Part shown: one piece after another, positions 25,536 to 34,110 of the stretch
How positions within the stretch are numbered: the first letter of the stretch is position 1
How the letters are laid out: every line of letters starts with the position of its first letter
Assembly (NCBI RefSeq): GCF_003425685.1
Contig: NZ_QJKM01000008.1
Location: 275,125-339,124 of the forward strand
DNA from: Rhizobium terrae
GTDB taxonomy: Bacteria > Pseudomonadota > Alphaproteobacteria > Rhizobiales > Rhizobiaceae
DNA length: 64,000 nt
Direction of reading: 5' to 3'
Position numbers and translations under genes: made by a program
The notes under the pieces: generated by a model
The model's input: the letters and a program-made list of their open reading frames with translations, nothing else
What the model was told of the DNA's origin: nothing
Databases searched by the model: none

Positions 25536-26522
25536 ATGACTGAACAACATCTGAAGCTTACGAGACGCACCCTGATTGCGGCGGCCACCGTGGCCGCTGT
25601 TCTGCCGGGTGCCGCATTCGCCCAGTCGAATACCTATCCCAGCGCTACCGTGACTTTCGTCTGCGCCTTCCCGGCCGGTTCCGGCGCGGACGTGCTCGTC
25701 CGTTTCTTTTCCGAGAAGGTCGCGCAGGTCTCCAAGCAGACCGTCATCGTGGAGAACAAGCCGGGCGCCAACGGCAATATCGCCGCGGAATACGTATCCC
25801 GCGCCAAGCCGGACGGTTATACGGTCTATGTCCATTCCGGCACGTCGACCGCTGCCAACATGTCGCTGTTCAAAAAGCCGCCGATCGACGTCACCAAGGC
25901 GCTGCGCGGCGTGCAGTTCATCAACAAGCAGCCTTTCATGATCGCGGTCGCGGCCGACAGCCCGATCAAGGACATGAAGCAGCTGACCGAGCACCTGAAG
26001 GGCAAGGGCGGCGATGCCACCTATGGCTCCACGGCGACCTCCGGCAAGGTGCTGGCGGAAGTCTATCTGCAGCTCGCCGGCGTCGCGGCGACCGAAGTCG
26101 CCTACAAGACCGGCCCGGATTCGCTGAACGACATCGTCAGCGGCCAGCTCGATTTCGCCGCGCTCGATCCCGTCTTTGCGCTCAGTCAGCAGCGCGAGGG
26201 GCGCCTGAGGTTGCTCGCCGTCGGTTCGCCGCAGCGCATGAAATCGACCCCCGACATTCCGGCCATCAAGGAATACGGCCTCAATGTCGACCAGCTTGGA
26301 TGGTGGGGTGTGTTCGTGCCGGCTAAAACCCCCGACGACGTGGTCATGAAGCTGCACGACCTGTTCCAGAGCGTACTCGAAAAGCCGGAGACGGAAGCCT
26401 TCCTGAACAAGTTCGGCGGCGACGTCTATACCGGCACGCCGAAGGAGGTCGACGAGCTTCTGGCCAAGACCGTGGAGGAATGGCGCGGTTACGTGGCGCT
26501 CGCGAAGATCCCGCAGAACTGA
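25536..26522 (+). CDS. tctC: TctC periplasmic solute-binding protein, copy 1
   Basis: The ATG at 25536 follows GGAGGAGGAG and gives 328 aa. A signal peptide is clear: LTRRTLIAAATVAAVLPGAAFAQ; the twin arginine makes Tat export possible, though Sec cannot be excluded. The mature protein shows Bug/TctC features: TVTFVCAFPAGSGADVLVRF, VENKPGANGNIAAEYV, KPDGYTVYVHSG and a C-terminal QLGWWGVFVPAKTP. It belongs to the tctBA operon. The ligand is unknown; TctC proteins bind di- and tricarboxylates or aromatic carboxylates. Confidence 0.9.
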   Translation: MTEQHLKLTRRTLIAAATVAAVLPGAAFAQSNTYPSATVTFVCAFPAGSGADVLVRFFSEKVAQVSKQTVIVENKPGANGNIAAEYVSRAKPDGYTVYVHSGTSTAANMSLFKKPPIDVTKALRGVQFINKQPFMIAVAADSPIKDMKQLTEHLKGKGGDATYGSTATSGKVLAEVYLQLAGVAATEVAYKTGPDSLNDIVSGQLDFAALDPVFALSQQREGRLRLLAVGSPQRMKSTPDIPAIKEYGLNVDQLGWWGVFVPAKTPDDVVMKLHDLFQSVLEKPETEAFLNKFGGDVYTGTPKEVDELLAKTVEEWRGYVALAKIPQN

Positions 26523-26602
26523 AGCTGCGAAAAAGGCTTCGCGACATCCGCCTGTGAGGATGGAACTCTATGAATTGAAGTCAGGCATCGAGGGAGGACT
26601 GT

Positions 26603-27586
26603 ATGCCGATCGACACTGAAATGACCCGCCGAAAACTGATGCTCGCGACTGCCGCCTCGGCAGCGCTCGCCCCGTTCGGCGCCTTCGCACAGGGCGCATA
26701 TCCGAACGGCCAGATCACCTTCGTCTGCGCCTTCCCGGCCGGCTCCGGCGCCGACGTTCTCGTCCGCTTCTTCGCCGACAAGTTCGCCAAGGTCTCAGGC
26801 CAGACCGTGATCGTGGAAAACAAGCCGGGCGCCGCCGGCAACATCGCCGCCATGTACACCGCCCGCGCCAAGCCGGACGGTTATACGATCTACGTGCATT
26901 CCGGAACCTCGACGGCGGCCAACATGTCGCTTTTCAAGGCACCGCCGCTCGACGTAGTGAAGGAACTGCAGACCACTTCCTTCATCAACAAGCAGGCCTT
27001 CATGTTCGTGGTCGCCTATGACAGCCCGATCAAGGACATGAAGCAGCTGACGGAAACCCTGAAAAAGAAGGGCAACAACGCCAGCTATGCAACGGCTGCA
27101 ACCTCCGGCAAGGTTCTGGGCGAAGTCTACAAGCAGAGGGCCGGCGTCGATCCGGTCGAGATCAGCTTCAAGGACGCCAAGGATTCGCTCAACGACATGC
27201 TGAGCGGTGCCATCGATTACGGCGTGCACGACCCGGTCTTCGCCCTGTCTCAGGCGAACGAAAAGCGTGTCCGCATCCTCGCCACCGGTTCGCCGATCCG
27301 GCTGAAGTCGCTGCCCGACATTCCGACCGCCAAGGAACAGGGTTACGACATCGACCAGCTCGGCTGGTGGGGTTCCTTCGTGCCGAAGGCGACGCCGCGC
27401 CCGATCGTCGACAAGATCAATTCGCTGTTCAACGAGATCCTGGCGCAGCCGGATACGGTTGCCTTCCTCGGCAAGTTCGGCGGCGACGTTTATATCGGCA
27501 CGCCGGACGAGGGGCAGGCATTGCTCGCCAAGACCGTCGAGGACTGGAAGACTTACGTCGCGATGGCCAAGATTCCGCAGAATTAA
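26603..27586 (+). CDS. tctC: TctC periplasmic solute-binding protein, copy 2
   Basis: A 327-aa protein with GGGAGGA before the ATG and the signal peptide MTRRKLMLATAASAALAPFG ending at AFAQ, again with a twin arginine. The mature part is a close paralogue of copies 1 and 3 (TFVCAFPAGSGADVLVRFFA, VENKPGAAGNIAAMY, QLGWWGSFVPKATP). Differences concentrate in regions expected to line the cleft (copy 2 has VAYDSPIKDMKQL and LSGAIDYGVHDP), which could change ligand choice. It follows copy 1 after an 80-nt gap. Confidence 0.9.
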   Translation: MPIDTEMTRRKLMLATAASAALAPFGAFAQGAYPNGQITFVCAFPAGSGADVLVRFFADKFAKVSGQTVIVENKPGAAGNIAAMYTARAKPDGYTIYVHSGTSTAANMSLFKAPPLDVVKELQTTSFINKQAFMFVVAYDSPIKDMKQLTETLKKKGNNASYATAATSGKVLGEVYKQRAGVDPVEISFKDAKDSLNDMLSGAIDYGVHDPVFALSQANEKRVRILATGSPIRLKSLPDIPTAKEQGYDIDQLGWWGSFVPKATPRPIVDKINSLFNEILAQPDTVAFLGKFGGDVYIGTPDEGQALLAKTVEDWKTYVAMAKIPQN

Positions 27587-27604
27587 TCAACCGAATTGAA
27601 ACAC

Positions 27605-27626
27605 CCTGCCGCCATAGTGCGGCAGG
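27605..27626 (+). promoter_or_regulatory. Stem-loop between tctC copies 2 and 3
   Basis: CCTGCCGC and GCGGCAGG form an 8-bp stem around a CATAGT loop, 19 nt after the copy 2 stop codon. There is no T-run, so it is not a classical terminator; it could instead protect the 3' end of the upstream message or set a processing point, giving different amounts of the binding proteins. Confidence 0.55.
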
Positions 27627-27670
27627 TTCGTTCGCAGGGACCCTTACTAACCGCCATAGGAGATGATAAA

Positions 27671-28654
27671 GTGACAAAATGGCTTAAAAAGATCGCGCAA
27701 GCCACAGCCGCCATGGCGATGCTGGCGGTTGCGCAGATTGCAAATGTGACGCCGGCCAACGCCGCCTATCCGGACCAGACGATCACCTTCGTCTGCGCCT
27801 TCCCGGCTGGTTCGGGCGCCGACGTTCTTGTCCGTTATTTCGCCGACAAGGTATCCAAGATCGCCGGCGCGACGATCATCGTCGAAAACAAGCCGGGTGC
27901 GATGAGCAACATTGCTGCCGAATATACGGCCCGCTCCAAGCCGGATGGCTACACGATCTTCGTCCATTCCGGCAACTCGATCGCCGGCAACATGTGGATC
28001 ATGAAGAAGCCGCCGATCGACGTCGGCAAGGACCTGATGACGATCGCCACCATCAACAAGCAGGCCTTCATGATCGCCGTCGCCAAGGACGCGCCGTACA
28101 AGGATCTGAAGGAACTGACCGCCGCCATGAAGGAGAAGGGCGATGGCGGTTCCTACGCCGTCAACGCCACCTCGGGCAAGGTCATGGCCGAAGTCTACAA
28201 ACAGAAAGCCGGCCTCGACACCGTTGCCGTCCAGTACAAGACCGCCGCCGACTCCCTCAACGACATCACCAGCGGCGCGATGGATTTCGGTTCCTATGAC
28301 CCGGTCTTTGCCCTTGCCCAGCAGCGTGAAGGCCGCTTCCGTCTTCTCGGCGTCGCCTCGCCGGAGCGGATGAAGGGCGCTCCGGAAATCCCGACACTGA
28401 AAGAACAGGGCTTCGATGTCGACCAGCTCGGTTGGTGGGGTGCCATGGTTGCCAAGGGTACGCCGGAGGACATCACGACCAAGATCAACGGCTGGTTCAA
28501 TACCGTTCTGAAGACGCCGGAAGCCCAGAAGTTCCTGGCCGACCAGGGCGGCGACCCCTATATTTCCACTCCTGCCGAAGCCCAGGCTCTGATGATCAAG
28601 ACGATCGCCGAGTGGAAGGACTACGTCGCCATCGCCCAGATCCCGCAGCAGTAG
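27671..28654 (+). CDS. tctC: TctC periplasmic solute-binding protein, copy 3
   Basis: The GTG at 27671 with GGAG 8-9 nt upstream gives 327 aa, matching the other copies; a longer frame would begin inside the stem-loop. The signal peptide differs: basic TKWLKKIAQATAAMAMLAV, ending at ANA, without a twin arginine, so Sec export is expected. The mature protein keeps TFVCAFPAGSGADVLVRYFA, VENKPGAMSNIAAEY and QLGWWGAMVAKGTP; the usual GxxG after the KPGA loop is changed (AMSN). A terminator follows at 28842. Confidence 0.9.
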   Translation: MTKWLKKIAQATAAMAMLAVAQIANVTPANAAYPDQTITFVCAFPAGSGADVLVRYFADKVSKIAGATIIVENKPGAMSNIAAEYTARSKPDGYTIFVHSGNSIAGNMWIMKKPPIDVGKDLMTIATINKQAFMIAVAKDAPYKDLKELTAAMKEKGDGGSYAVNATSGKVMAEVYKQKAGLDTVAVQYKTAADSLNDITSGAMDFGSYDPVFALAQQREGRFRLLGVASPERMKGAPEIPTLKEQGFDVDQLGWWGAMVAKGTPEDITTKINGWFNTVLKTPEAQKFLADQGGDPYISTPAEAQALMIKTIAEWKDYVAIAQIPQQ

Positions 28655-28705
28655 CTGCGACCGCCTTGGGCGGTCAAAACGCTCCAATGGAGCGTTTTGA
28701 GCAGC

Positions 28706-29115
28706 GAACGCCCCGAGCCCGAAGCGAGAGGCTGGTGCGGCGGCGTAGCCCGAGCAATCGATCCAGTGAATCGATTGCAGGTACGAACGCCCCCGAGCCA
28801 AAGCGAGGGGGCTGGTGCGACAGCCTCAGAACCAAAACAAAAGCCGGCGAAAACGCCGGCTTTTTCCGTTCTCGCTCCTGGACGCCTCTGCCCCTCATCC
28901 GCTTGCCGGCGCTTTCTCCCGCAGCGACGGGAAAAAGCGATATGCGTGTCGCCTTCCCATTCTCCGGCGTCGAACGTGGTACGTTCCCTCGCTCCGCTTG
29001 CGGGGGAGAGAGTTGGGGTAGGGGCAAAACCCTCTATGCCCCGGCCCTTCGCTTTGGCTCACGGCGTTCGTCGCTGAAATCGATTCATTGGACCGATTTC
29101 TCCGGCTACGCCGGA
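28706..29115. repeat. Inverted pair of an unnamed intergenic element, with a decayed mosaic element between
   Basis: A unit of about 80 bp at roughly 28738-28820 (GGCGTAGCCCGAGCAATCGA, CAGTGAATCGATTG, CGAACGCCCCCGAGCCAAAG) recurs in opposite orientation at about 29036-29115 (CTTTGGCTCACGGCGTTCGT, AATCGATTCATTGGACCGAT, CTCCGGCTACGCCGGA). A partial direct copy, CGAACGCCCCGAGCCCGAAG, stands at 28705. Between the pair, 28890-29030 looks like a degraded CCCCTCATCCGC/GGGGGAGAG mosaic element. No gene is seen in this 468-bp gap. Confidence 0.75.
28842..28865 (+). terminator. Rho-independent terminator of the tct operon
   Basis: A perfect 8-bp stem, AGCCGGCG and CGCCGGCT, with an AAAA loop is followed by TTTTC. 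It lies 188 nt after the third tctC gene and is the first clear terminator after tctBA-CCC. Confidence 0.85.
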
Positions 29116-29122
29116 TCGCTCC

Positions 29123-29935
29123 TCACTCGCGATAGCTCGGATCAATCCGATCCAGTTTCCGCAACATCGCCGGCCATTCCTTCAGGCCAGGTTTCGCCGG
29201 CGACATTTCGTACATGTGGGCGGTCAGCTCGGCGATCTTCTCTTCCGGGATCGTCAGGCCTTGCGGCTGGGCGGCCATGGCGGCGAGCTGGGCGCGGGCG
29301 GCCTTTTCGAGCCAGAAGGTCCAGACGAACGCTTCGCCGACCGTCTCGCCGGTCGTCAGCGTGCCGTGGTTCTTGAGGATCATGTTCTTGTGGGGGCCGA
29401 GATCGTGGATCAGCCGCTCCTGCTCTTCCATGTTGAGCGCCAGACCTTCGTAACCGTGATAGCCGATGCGGTTGTAGAAGAACATGGAATGCTGGGAGAG
29501 CGGCAGGAGGCCGCAATCGAGCATGGAGAGCGCCATGCCCGCTTCGGTGTGAAGGTGCATGACGCAGTTCAGTTCTGGTCGTGCCTTGTGGACGGCGTGA
29601 TGGATGACGAAGCCGGCGCCGTTCACCGGATAATCGGACTTCCCGATGATCTTCGCCTCGTGGTCGATCTTCACGAGATTGCTCGCCTTGATCTCGTCGA
29701 AGGCCATGCCGAACGGATTGATCAGGAAATGCTCGTGGGTGCCCGGAACGCGGGCCGAGATATGGGTGTAGATGAGGTCGTCCCATCCGTAGAGGGCGGC
29801 CAGCCGGTAGGCGGCGGCGAGATCGACACGCACCGCCCATTCCTCGTCGGTAATCGAGGAACGGTCGAATTCGGTAATGACTTCGGTTGCATCGTCCTGA
29901 CCCGCAAGACCGATGACGTGACGTTGGAATGCCAT
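29123..29935 (-). CDS. Class II aldolase/adducin family protein
   Basis: A 270-aa class II aldolase-fold protein. Metal-ligand motifs are visible: HLHTEAGMALS (HxH) near residues 123-133 and NHGTLTTGETV with a third His near residue 192; THISARVPG and LINPFGMAFDEI form the substrate loop. The family includes fuculose-phosphate aldolases but also decarboxylases of hydroxylated aromatics such as 3,4-dihydroxyphthalate decarboxylase. As last gene of a six-gene catabolic operon without sugar-kinase genes, a decarboxylase or lyase role is more likely than a sugar-phosphate aldolase. Confidence 0.82.
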   Translation of the reverse strand: MAFQRHVIGLAGQDDATEVITEFDRSSITDEEWAVRVDLAAAYRLAALYGWDDLIYTHISARVPGTHEHFLINPFGMAFDEIKASNLVKIDHEAKIIGKSDYPVNGAGFVIHHAVHKARPELNCVMHLHTEAGMALSMLDCGLLPLSQHSMFFYNRIGYHGYEGLALNMEEQERLIHDLGPHKNMILKNHGTLTTGETVGEAFVWTFWLEKAARAQLAAMAAQPQGLTIPEEKIAELTAHMYEMSPAKPGLKEWPAMLRKLDRIDPSYRE

Positions 29936-29947
29936 TTCACACCCTCC

Positions 29948-30958
29948 CTATAGTTCAAAAGCCCAGATTGCGACCGGCACGACCGGCGACGGCAGTGGTG
30001 CGCCGGAAAAATACGCCTCGACATTCTTGACCAGCAAAAGGGCCATGGCGAGGCGGGTGTCGGCCGTGGCGCTGCCCTGGTGCGGCGTCATGATGACGTT
30101 CGGAAGCGCCCGCAGCCGCTCCGGAACGTTCGGCTCGGCCGCAAAGACGTCGAGCGCCGCGAAACCGAGCTCGCCGGTTTCCAGCACGTCGATCAGCGCC
30201 GCTTCGTCGACGATCGAGCCGCGCGAGACATTGACCAGCGTGCCGGCCGGGCCGAGCGCTTCGAGCACCTGCCGGCTCACGATGCCCTTCGTGTCCTCGC
30301 CGCCGCGGCTGGCGATGACGAGGAAATCGCTCTCCTTAGCCATTGCCACGAGGTCCGGCATGTATTTGTAGTCGACCGGTTTCTGACGCGGTCCGTGATA
30401 GGAGACGCGCATGCGGAAGGCCGAGGCGCGTTCGGCGATCGCCGCACCGATATTGCCGAGCCCCACGATGCCGATCGCCTTGTTCTTCAGTGAACGGCTG
30501 AGCGGCACCTTTGCCGCGATCGTCGTCCATCGGCCATCGCGGACATACCGGTCCTGCGGAACGATATCGCGGGCGGACGCCAGCATCAGCGCCATGGCGA
30601 GATCGGCAACGTCCTCCGTCAACAGGCCCGGCGTGTTGGAAATGCCGATGCCGCGCGCCTTCGCCGTCGGCACGTGGATCGAGTCGATGCCGATGCCGTA
30701 ACAGGCGACGAGCCTCAGATCCGGAAATTTTCCGAGCACATCCGCATTGGCGCCGACGCCGGGATCGGTGACCAGAACCTGCACGCCCGCAAGAACCTGG
30801 CCGGACAGCACCTCCTCCGCGCCCATGCGCCGGCCACCCATGCCTTCCAGCACCGCGACCACGGAAGCCGGCAGCACGGCGGTGAGGATGACGATGCGGA
30901 TATGATTCTGTCTGGATGCCACGGAAACGATGCCCTCCCCGGATCGGTTTCTTAGCAT
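29948..30958 (-). CDS. D-2-hydroxyacid dehydrogenase (NAD-dependent)
   Basis: A 336-aa D-isomer-specific 2-hydroxyacid dehydrogenase. The NAD motif is GIVGLGNIGAAIAERA near residues 164-179, substrate Arg in VIASRGGEDTKG/NVSRGSIVDEAAL, Glu in DVFAAEPNVPE and catalytic His in TPHQGSATADTR. The catalytic Arg-Glu-His set is complete. An internal GTG (VSVASRQNH) is a possible later start. It is encoded 12 nt before the class II aldolase gene. It would interconvert a 2-keto acid and the D-2-hydroxy acid; the ThDP enzyme of the operon also handles 2-keto acids. Confidence 0.85.
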   Translation of the reverse strand: MLRNRSGEGIVSVASRQNHIRIVILTAVLPASVVAVLEGMGGRRMGAEEVLSGQVLAGVQVLVTDPGVGANADVLGKFPDLRLVACYGIGIDSIHVPTAKARGIGISNTPGLLTEDVADLAMALMLASARDIVPQDRYVRDGRWTTIAAKVPLSRSLKNKAIGIVGLGNIGAAIAERASAFRMRVSYHGPRQKPVDYKYMPDLVAMAKESDFLVIASRGGEDTKGIVSRQVLEALGPAGTLVNVSRGSIVDEAALIDVLETGELGFAALDVFAAEPNVPERLRALPNVIMTPHQGSATADTRLAMALLLVKNVEAYFSGAPLPSPVVPVAIWAFEL

Positions 30959-31042
30959 CGGACTTTATACGGCTCCCTGCGATCGCGATAGGCTTTTTCG
31001 TCGATGATGAACGGAATTTGCCATCGACGGACAGCGCTTCCC

Positions 31043-32641
31043 TCAGCCATGAATGAATTTCCAGGGGCTGACTTCGTTTTCGATCGAGAGCGGCACTTCG
31101 ATCAGCCAAGGCCCGCCGCGGGTCATTGACGTCTCGATCGCCTTGCGCAGATCCGCCGGATCGGCGACGCGAGCGAAATCGACGTGGAAGGCGGAGGCGA
31201 GCTTTTCGAAATCCGGGTTCTTCAGTTCAGAGCCGATCAGCCGGCCATTGAAGGCCTGCTGCTGGTCGCGCTTCACATTGCCGAAGGCGCAATTGTTGAA
31301 GACGACCGTGATGACGTCGATGCCGTATTGCGCGGCGGTGGCGAGTTCCTGGGCCGCGAACATGAAGCCGCCGTCGCCGGCGATCGACACGACGGGCACA
31401 TTGGGGCGGGCGACCTTGACGCCGAGCGCCGTCGGGAAACCGAAACCGAGCGTGCCTTCGAATCCGGTGGAGATGAAGGTGCGCGGCTCATAGACCGGAT
31501 AGCAGTACCAGGAAGCGAAGCCGGCCTGGCAGACTTCTTCGACCAATATGCCGTCGTCCGGCAGGGCGGCGCGGATCGCCTGGAGATAACCGTGATGCGG
31601 CGAGATTTCCTTGATCGCCTCGGCCGTTTCGGCGCGCGCCTTGTGGATGGCCTCACGCCAGTCATTGACCAGCACGCGGGGCTCGATCTCGTCAAGAAGT
31701 GCGGCAAGCGAGGTCTTCGCCCGCCCCAGCACGCCGATGGCGCTCGGTGTCCGGGTCAGTTCCTCCGCATCGATCTCCAGCCGGATAACCGGCACGTCAG
31801 GCCGCTGTTTCCAGCGCCAGCCCGGCACTTCCAGGCGTGTGCCGATGCCGATGACCAGGTCGACGCTTTCCCAGAGTTTTCGAGCCTCGGCAATGGTGAG
31901 GCCGAGTTCGTGGCGGTTGGAGACAATGCCTCGCCCGGAGCGGAAGGCGACAACCGGCGCATGCAGCAATTCGGCGAGCCGCAGCACCTCGTCGCGCGCC
32001 TCGAAGGCGCCGGGGCCGACGAAGATCATCGGCCTTTGAGCTTTTTCGATCGCCCGCGCCGCTTCGCCGATCGCCACGTCGGCAACCGGATCGGGATGCA
32101 GGTCGAGCGGCCAGGCGATCTCGAATTCGCCCTCGGCCGTAAACTGCTCCCAAGGCATTTCGACCGTCGCCGGACCCGGTTTCAGCGAACGCATCTCGCG
32201 AAAGGCATGGGCGATGGCCGCGGAAACCTCGCCTGCCCCGTCGGCACGTTCTGCCGATTTGGCGATTCCGGTCAGCACGGCGCGCTGATCGCGCATCTCG
32301 TGCAAATGGCCGCGGCCCTTGCCGAGGAAGGCGGTCGGCACCTGGCCGGTCAAGGCAAGTACCGGCTCGTTGCAGCCCCAGGCGGTGAGGAGTGCCGCGC
32401 CGGTATTTAGGACGCCCGGGCCGGGCACGACGGAATAGACGCCGGGATTGCCGGTGGCGCGGGTATAACCGAAAGCCATGTAGGCGCAGGTCTGCTCGTG
32501 GCGGGGTGTGACCACCCGCATGCCGTCGCGGGCGAAGGCGTCGAACAGGCCGTAAAGCTGGGCGCCGGGAATGCCGAAGACGGTATCGACGCCGTGGGCG
32601 CGAAGCGATGCGACAATGGCGTCGCCGCCGGTGATGGTCAT
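31043..32641 (-). CDS. Thiamine diphosphate-dependent enzyme (acetolactate synthase / 2-keto acid decarboxylase family)
   Basis: A 532-aa ThDP enzyme with three domains: N-terminal pyrimidine-binding (VFGIPGAQLYGLFDAF, and the activating Glu in TPRHEQTCAYMAFGYTRATG near residue 48), a central domain (RPMIFVGPGAFEARDEVLRL) and C-terminal pyrophosphate-binding with the GDGGFMFAAQELATA...NN motif. An acetolactate synthase is unlikely since no regulatory subunit is present; it is closer in build to benzoylformate decarboxylase, glyoxylate carboligase and similar catabolic enzymes. It lies in the operon with the amidohydrolase upstream and the hydroxyacid dehydrogenase downstream. Confidence 0.85.
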   Translation of the reverse strand: MTITGGDAIVASLRAHGVDTVFGIPGAQLYGLFDAFARDGMRVVTPRHEQTCAYMAFGYTRATGNPGVYSVVPGPGVLNTGAALLTAWGCNEPVLALTGQVPTAFLGKGRGHLHEMRDQRAVLTGIAKSAERADGAGEVSAAIAHAFREMRSLKPGPATVEMPWEQFTAEGEFEIAWPLDLHPDPVADVAIGEAARAIEKAQRPMIFVGPGAFEARDEVLRLAELLHAPVVAFRSGRGIVSNRHELGLTIAEARKLWESVDLVIGIGTRLEVPGWRWKQRPDVPVIRLEIDAEELTRTPSAIGVLGRAKTSLAALLDEIEPRVLVNDWREAIHKARAETAEAIKEISPHHGYLQAIRAALPDDGILVEEVCQAGFASWYCYPVYEPRTFISTGFEGTLGFGFPTALGVKVARPNVPVVSIAGDGGFMFAAQELATAAQYGIDVITVVFNNCAFGNVKRDQQQAFNGRLIGSELKNPDFEKLASAFHVDFARVADPADLRKAIETSMTRGGPWLIEVPLSIENEVSPWKFIHG

Positions 32642-32693
32642 GGGTGGGCCTCTGTGGGTGGATATGTAACGTGAGAAGGCGGTGCGTCTTGCC

Positions 32694-32819
32694 TATCTCC
32701 CCCTTGCGGGGGAGATGCCGGCAGGCAGAGGGGGGTGGTGCCGCAACCTCTTCGGTAGAGTTTGCTGAACCACCCCCTTCTGTCATCTCCGATGACATCT
32801 CCCCCACAAGGGGGAGAAA
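32694..32819. repeat. Intergenic mosaic element with inverted arms
   Basis: Left arm: ATCTCCCCCTTGCGGGGGAG with GGCAGAGGGGGGTGG. Right arm: CCACCCCCTTCTGTCATC and GACATCTCCCCCACAAGG. The centre (CCTCTTCGGTAGAGTTTGCT) is about 30-40 nt. It separates the amidohydrolase and ThDP-enzyme genes within one transcription unit and matches the copies at 12234 and 20273. Confidence 0.85.
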
Positions 32820-32834
32820 GAGGCTGCCGCGCGT

Positions 32835-34064
32835 TTACAAACTTTTCCGCACCGCCGGATCAAGCCCGAACAGCTTCGCCGCATTCAGGCCCAGAATATT
32901 CCGCTTCGCCTGTTCGCTCAGGAACGGCAAATCATAAATTTCCTGCGGCAGGTCGAAGTCGAAATGCGGCCAGTCGGAAGCGAAGAGAAGCTGCGTCTCG
33001 GCATTGATCATTTCCAGCGTCAGCTGCAGCGCCTTCATGTTCACCGTTTCCATCGGCTGGGTCGTGTACCAGCAGTTCTCCCGCATGTATTCGCTCGGCA
33101 GCTTTTTCAGCTGCGGGGCTTCCGATGGGCGCATCAGGTACTGGTCGTCGAGGCGCTGCATCAGGAAGGGAATCCAGGCAAGCCCGCTTTCCACCCAGAT
33201 GCTTTTCAGCTTCGGGAAACGCTCCGGAATGCCGTTCAGGATCCAGTTGGTCATATGCACCATGTTGCACCAGACAAATCCCAGCGCATGCATGCCGAGG
33301 AAACGGTTGATGGTGGAAAGCGACTGGTCCTGCCAGTGATAGGCCGCATGGAAGGCGATCGGCAGGTTGCGCTCCTCGAGCATCGCATAAACGCGCATGT
33401 AATCGTTGTGATGCACCGGCTTGTGGCGGGTGGAGGGCACACAGAAGCCGATGACGCCCGGCTGGTCGGCGAATTCCTCGATAGTGCGCTCGGCTTCCTT
33501 CGGCACGTTGAAGGGCAGATAGGCGAGCGTCTTCAGCCGGTCGTCCTTGGTCAGCACCTTGTCGATCAGCCAGCGGTTATAGGCGCGGCCGAGATAGACT
33601 TCCATTTCCGGCTGCGGATGCAGACCGAGCGTGAGCATCGGCGTTGGGAAGAGCACCATGTAATCGACGCCGAGCGCCTGCATGGCGCGGCGCGACAGGG
33701 TCACGTCGCGGTGCACGCCGTCGTCGACTTTTTCGCGGATGCCCGCTTGGTGCGGAATGCGGCCGCCGACGTCCTGGTATTTCAGACCCATGTCGCCGTT
33801 CAGGCCATAGGAGGCGGTACCCATCTTCTCGTCATGGAAGAGCATCGCCTGATGGCGGATGACCGGGTCCTCGATATATTGCACCAGCTCGTGCCAGGAG
33901 ATGGTCTCGGTATGATGGGCGTCGACATCGCAGATCAGCCAGTCCTCGAAGCCGCGCCGCTTGGCCGCCCGGTTGGCATGCGCGAGGATGTCTCGCGTGT
34001 CGGTGAAGACATCGATCTGCTGCACCGGCAGTTCGCGGGCGCGATCCTTGTTCAAGATATCCAT
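32835..34064 (-). CDS. Amidohydrolase-2 (ACMSD-like) family metal-dependent hydrolase/decarboxylase
   Basis: The ATG at 34064 with GAGGAG upstream gives 409 aa. Metal site signatures of the amidohydrolase-2 family: the first motif CDVDAHHTETISW (relaxed HxH), a His in IAFHAAYHWQDQ, another in WCNMVHMTNW and the final Asp in LFASDWPHFDFD. The family contains 2-amino-3-carboxymuconate semialdehyde decarboxylase, gamma-resorcylate and 5-carboxyvanillate decarboxylases, as well as true hydrolases. The neighbouring genes (Rieske ferredoxin, ThDP enzyme) suggest a ring- or chain-carboxylate substrate. Precise activity is unknown. Confidence 0.82.
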   Translation of the reverse strand: MDILNKDRARELPVQQIDVFTDTRDILAHANRAAKRRGFEDWLICDVDAHHTETISWHELVQYIEDPVIRHQAMLFHDEKMGTASYGLNGDMGLKYQDVGGRIPHQAGIREKVDDGVHRDVTLSRRAMQALGVDYMVLFPTPMLTLGLHPQPEMEVYLGRAYNRWLIDKVLTKDDRLKTLAYLPFNVPKEAERTIEEFADQPGVIGFCVPSTRHKPVHHNDYMRVYAMLEERNLPIAFHAAYHWQDQSLSTINRFLGMHALGFVWCNMVHMTNWILNGIPERFPKLKSIWVESGLAWIPFLMQRLDDQYLMRPSEAPQLKKLPSEYMRENCWYTTQPMETVNMKALQLTLEMINAETQLLFASDWPHFDFDLPQEIYDLPFLSEQAKRNILGLNAAKLFGLDPAVRKSL

Positions 34065-34110
34065 GTTCGCTCTCCTCAGGCGAAAGAGTGAAATCCGTAA
34101 AGTCTGATTT

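Noticed and set aside
23179..25536. A 785-codon open frame on the minus strand, antisense to tctB and tctA
   Set aside because: It is rich in Asp, Arg, His and Gln without domain resemblance, a product of GC-rich codon use on the coding strand. The plus strand encodes clear TctB and TctA.
28706..28820. Short direct repeats considered as a CRISPR-like array
   Set aside because: Only two imperfect copies with overlapping structure and a mirrored third; no regular spacers and no cas genes.
31043..32641. Assignment of the ThDP enzyme as the biosynthetic acetolactate synthase
   Set aside because: No regulatory subunit gene adjoins it and all neighbours are catabolic.
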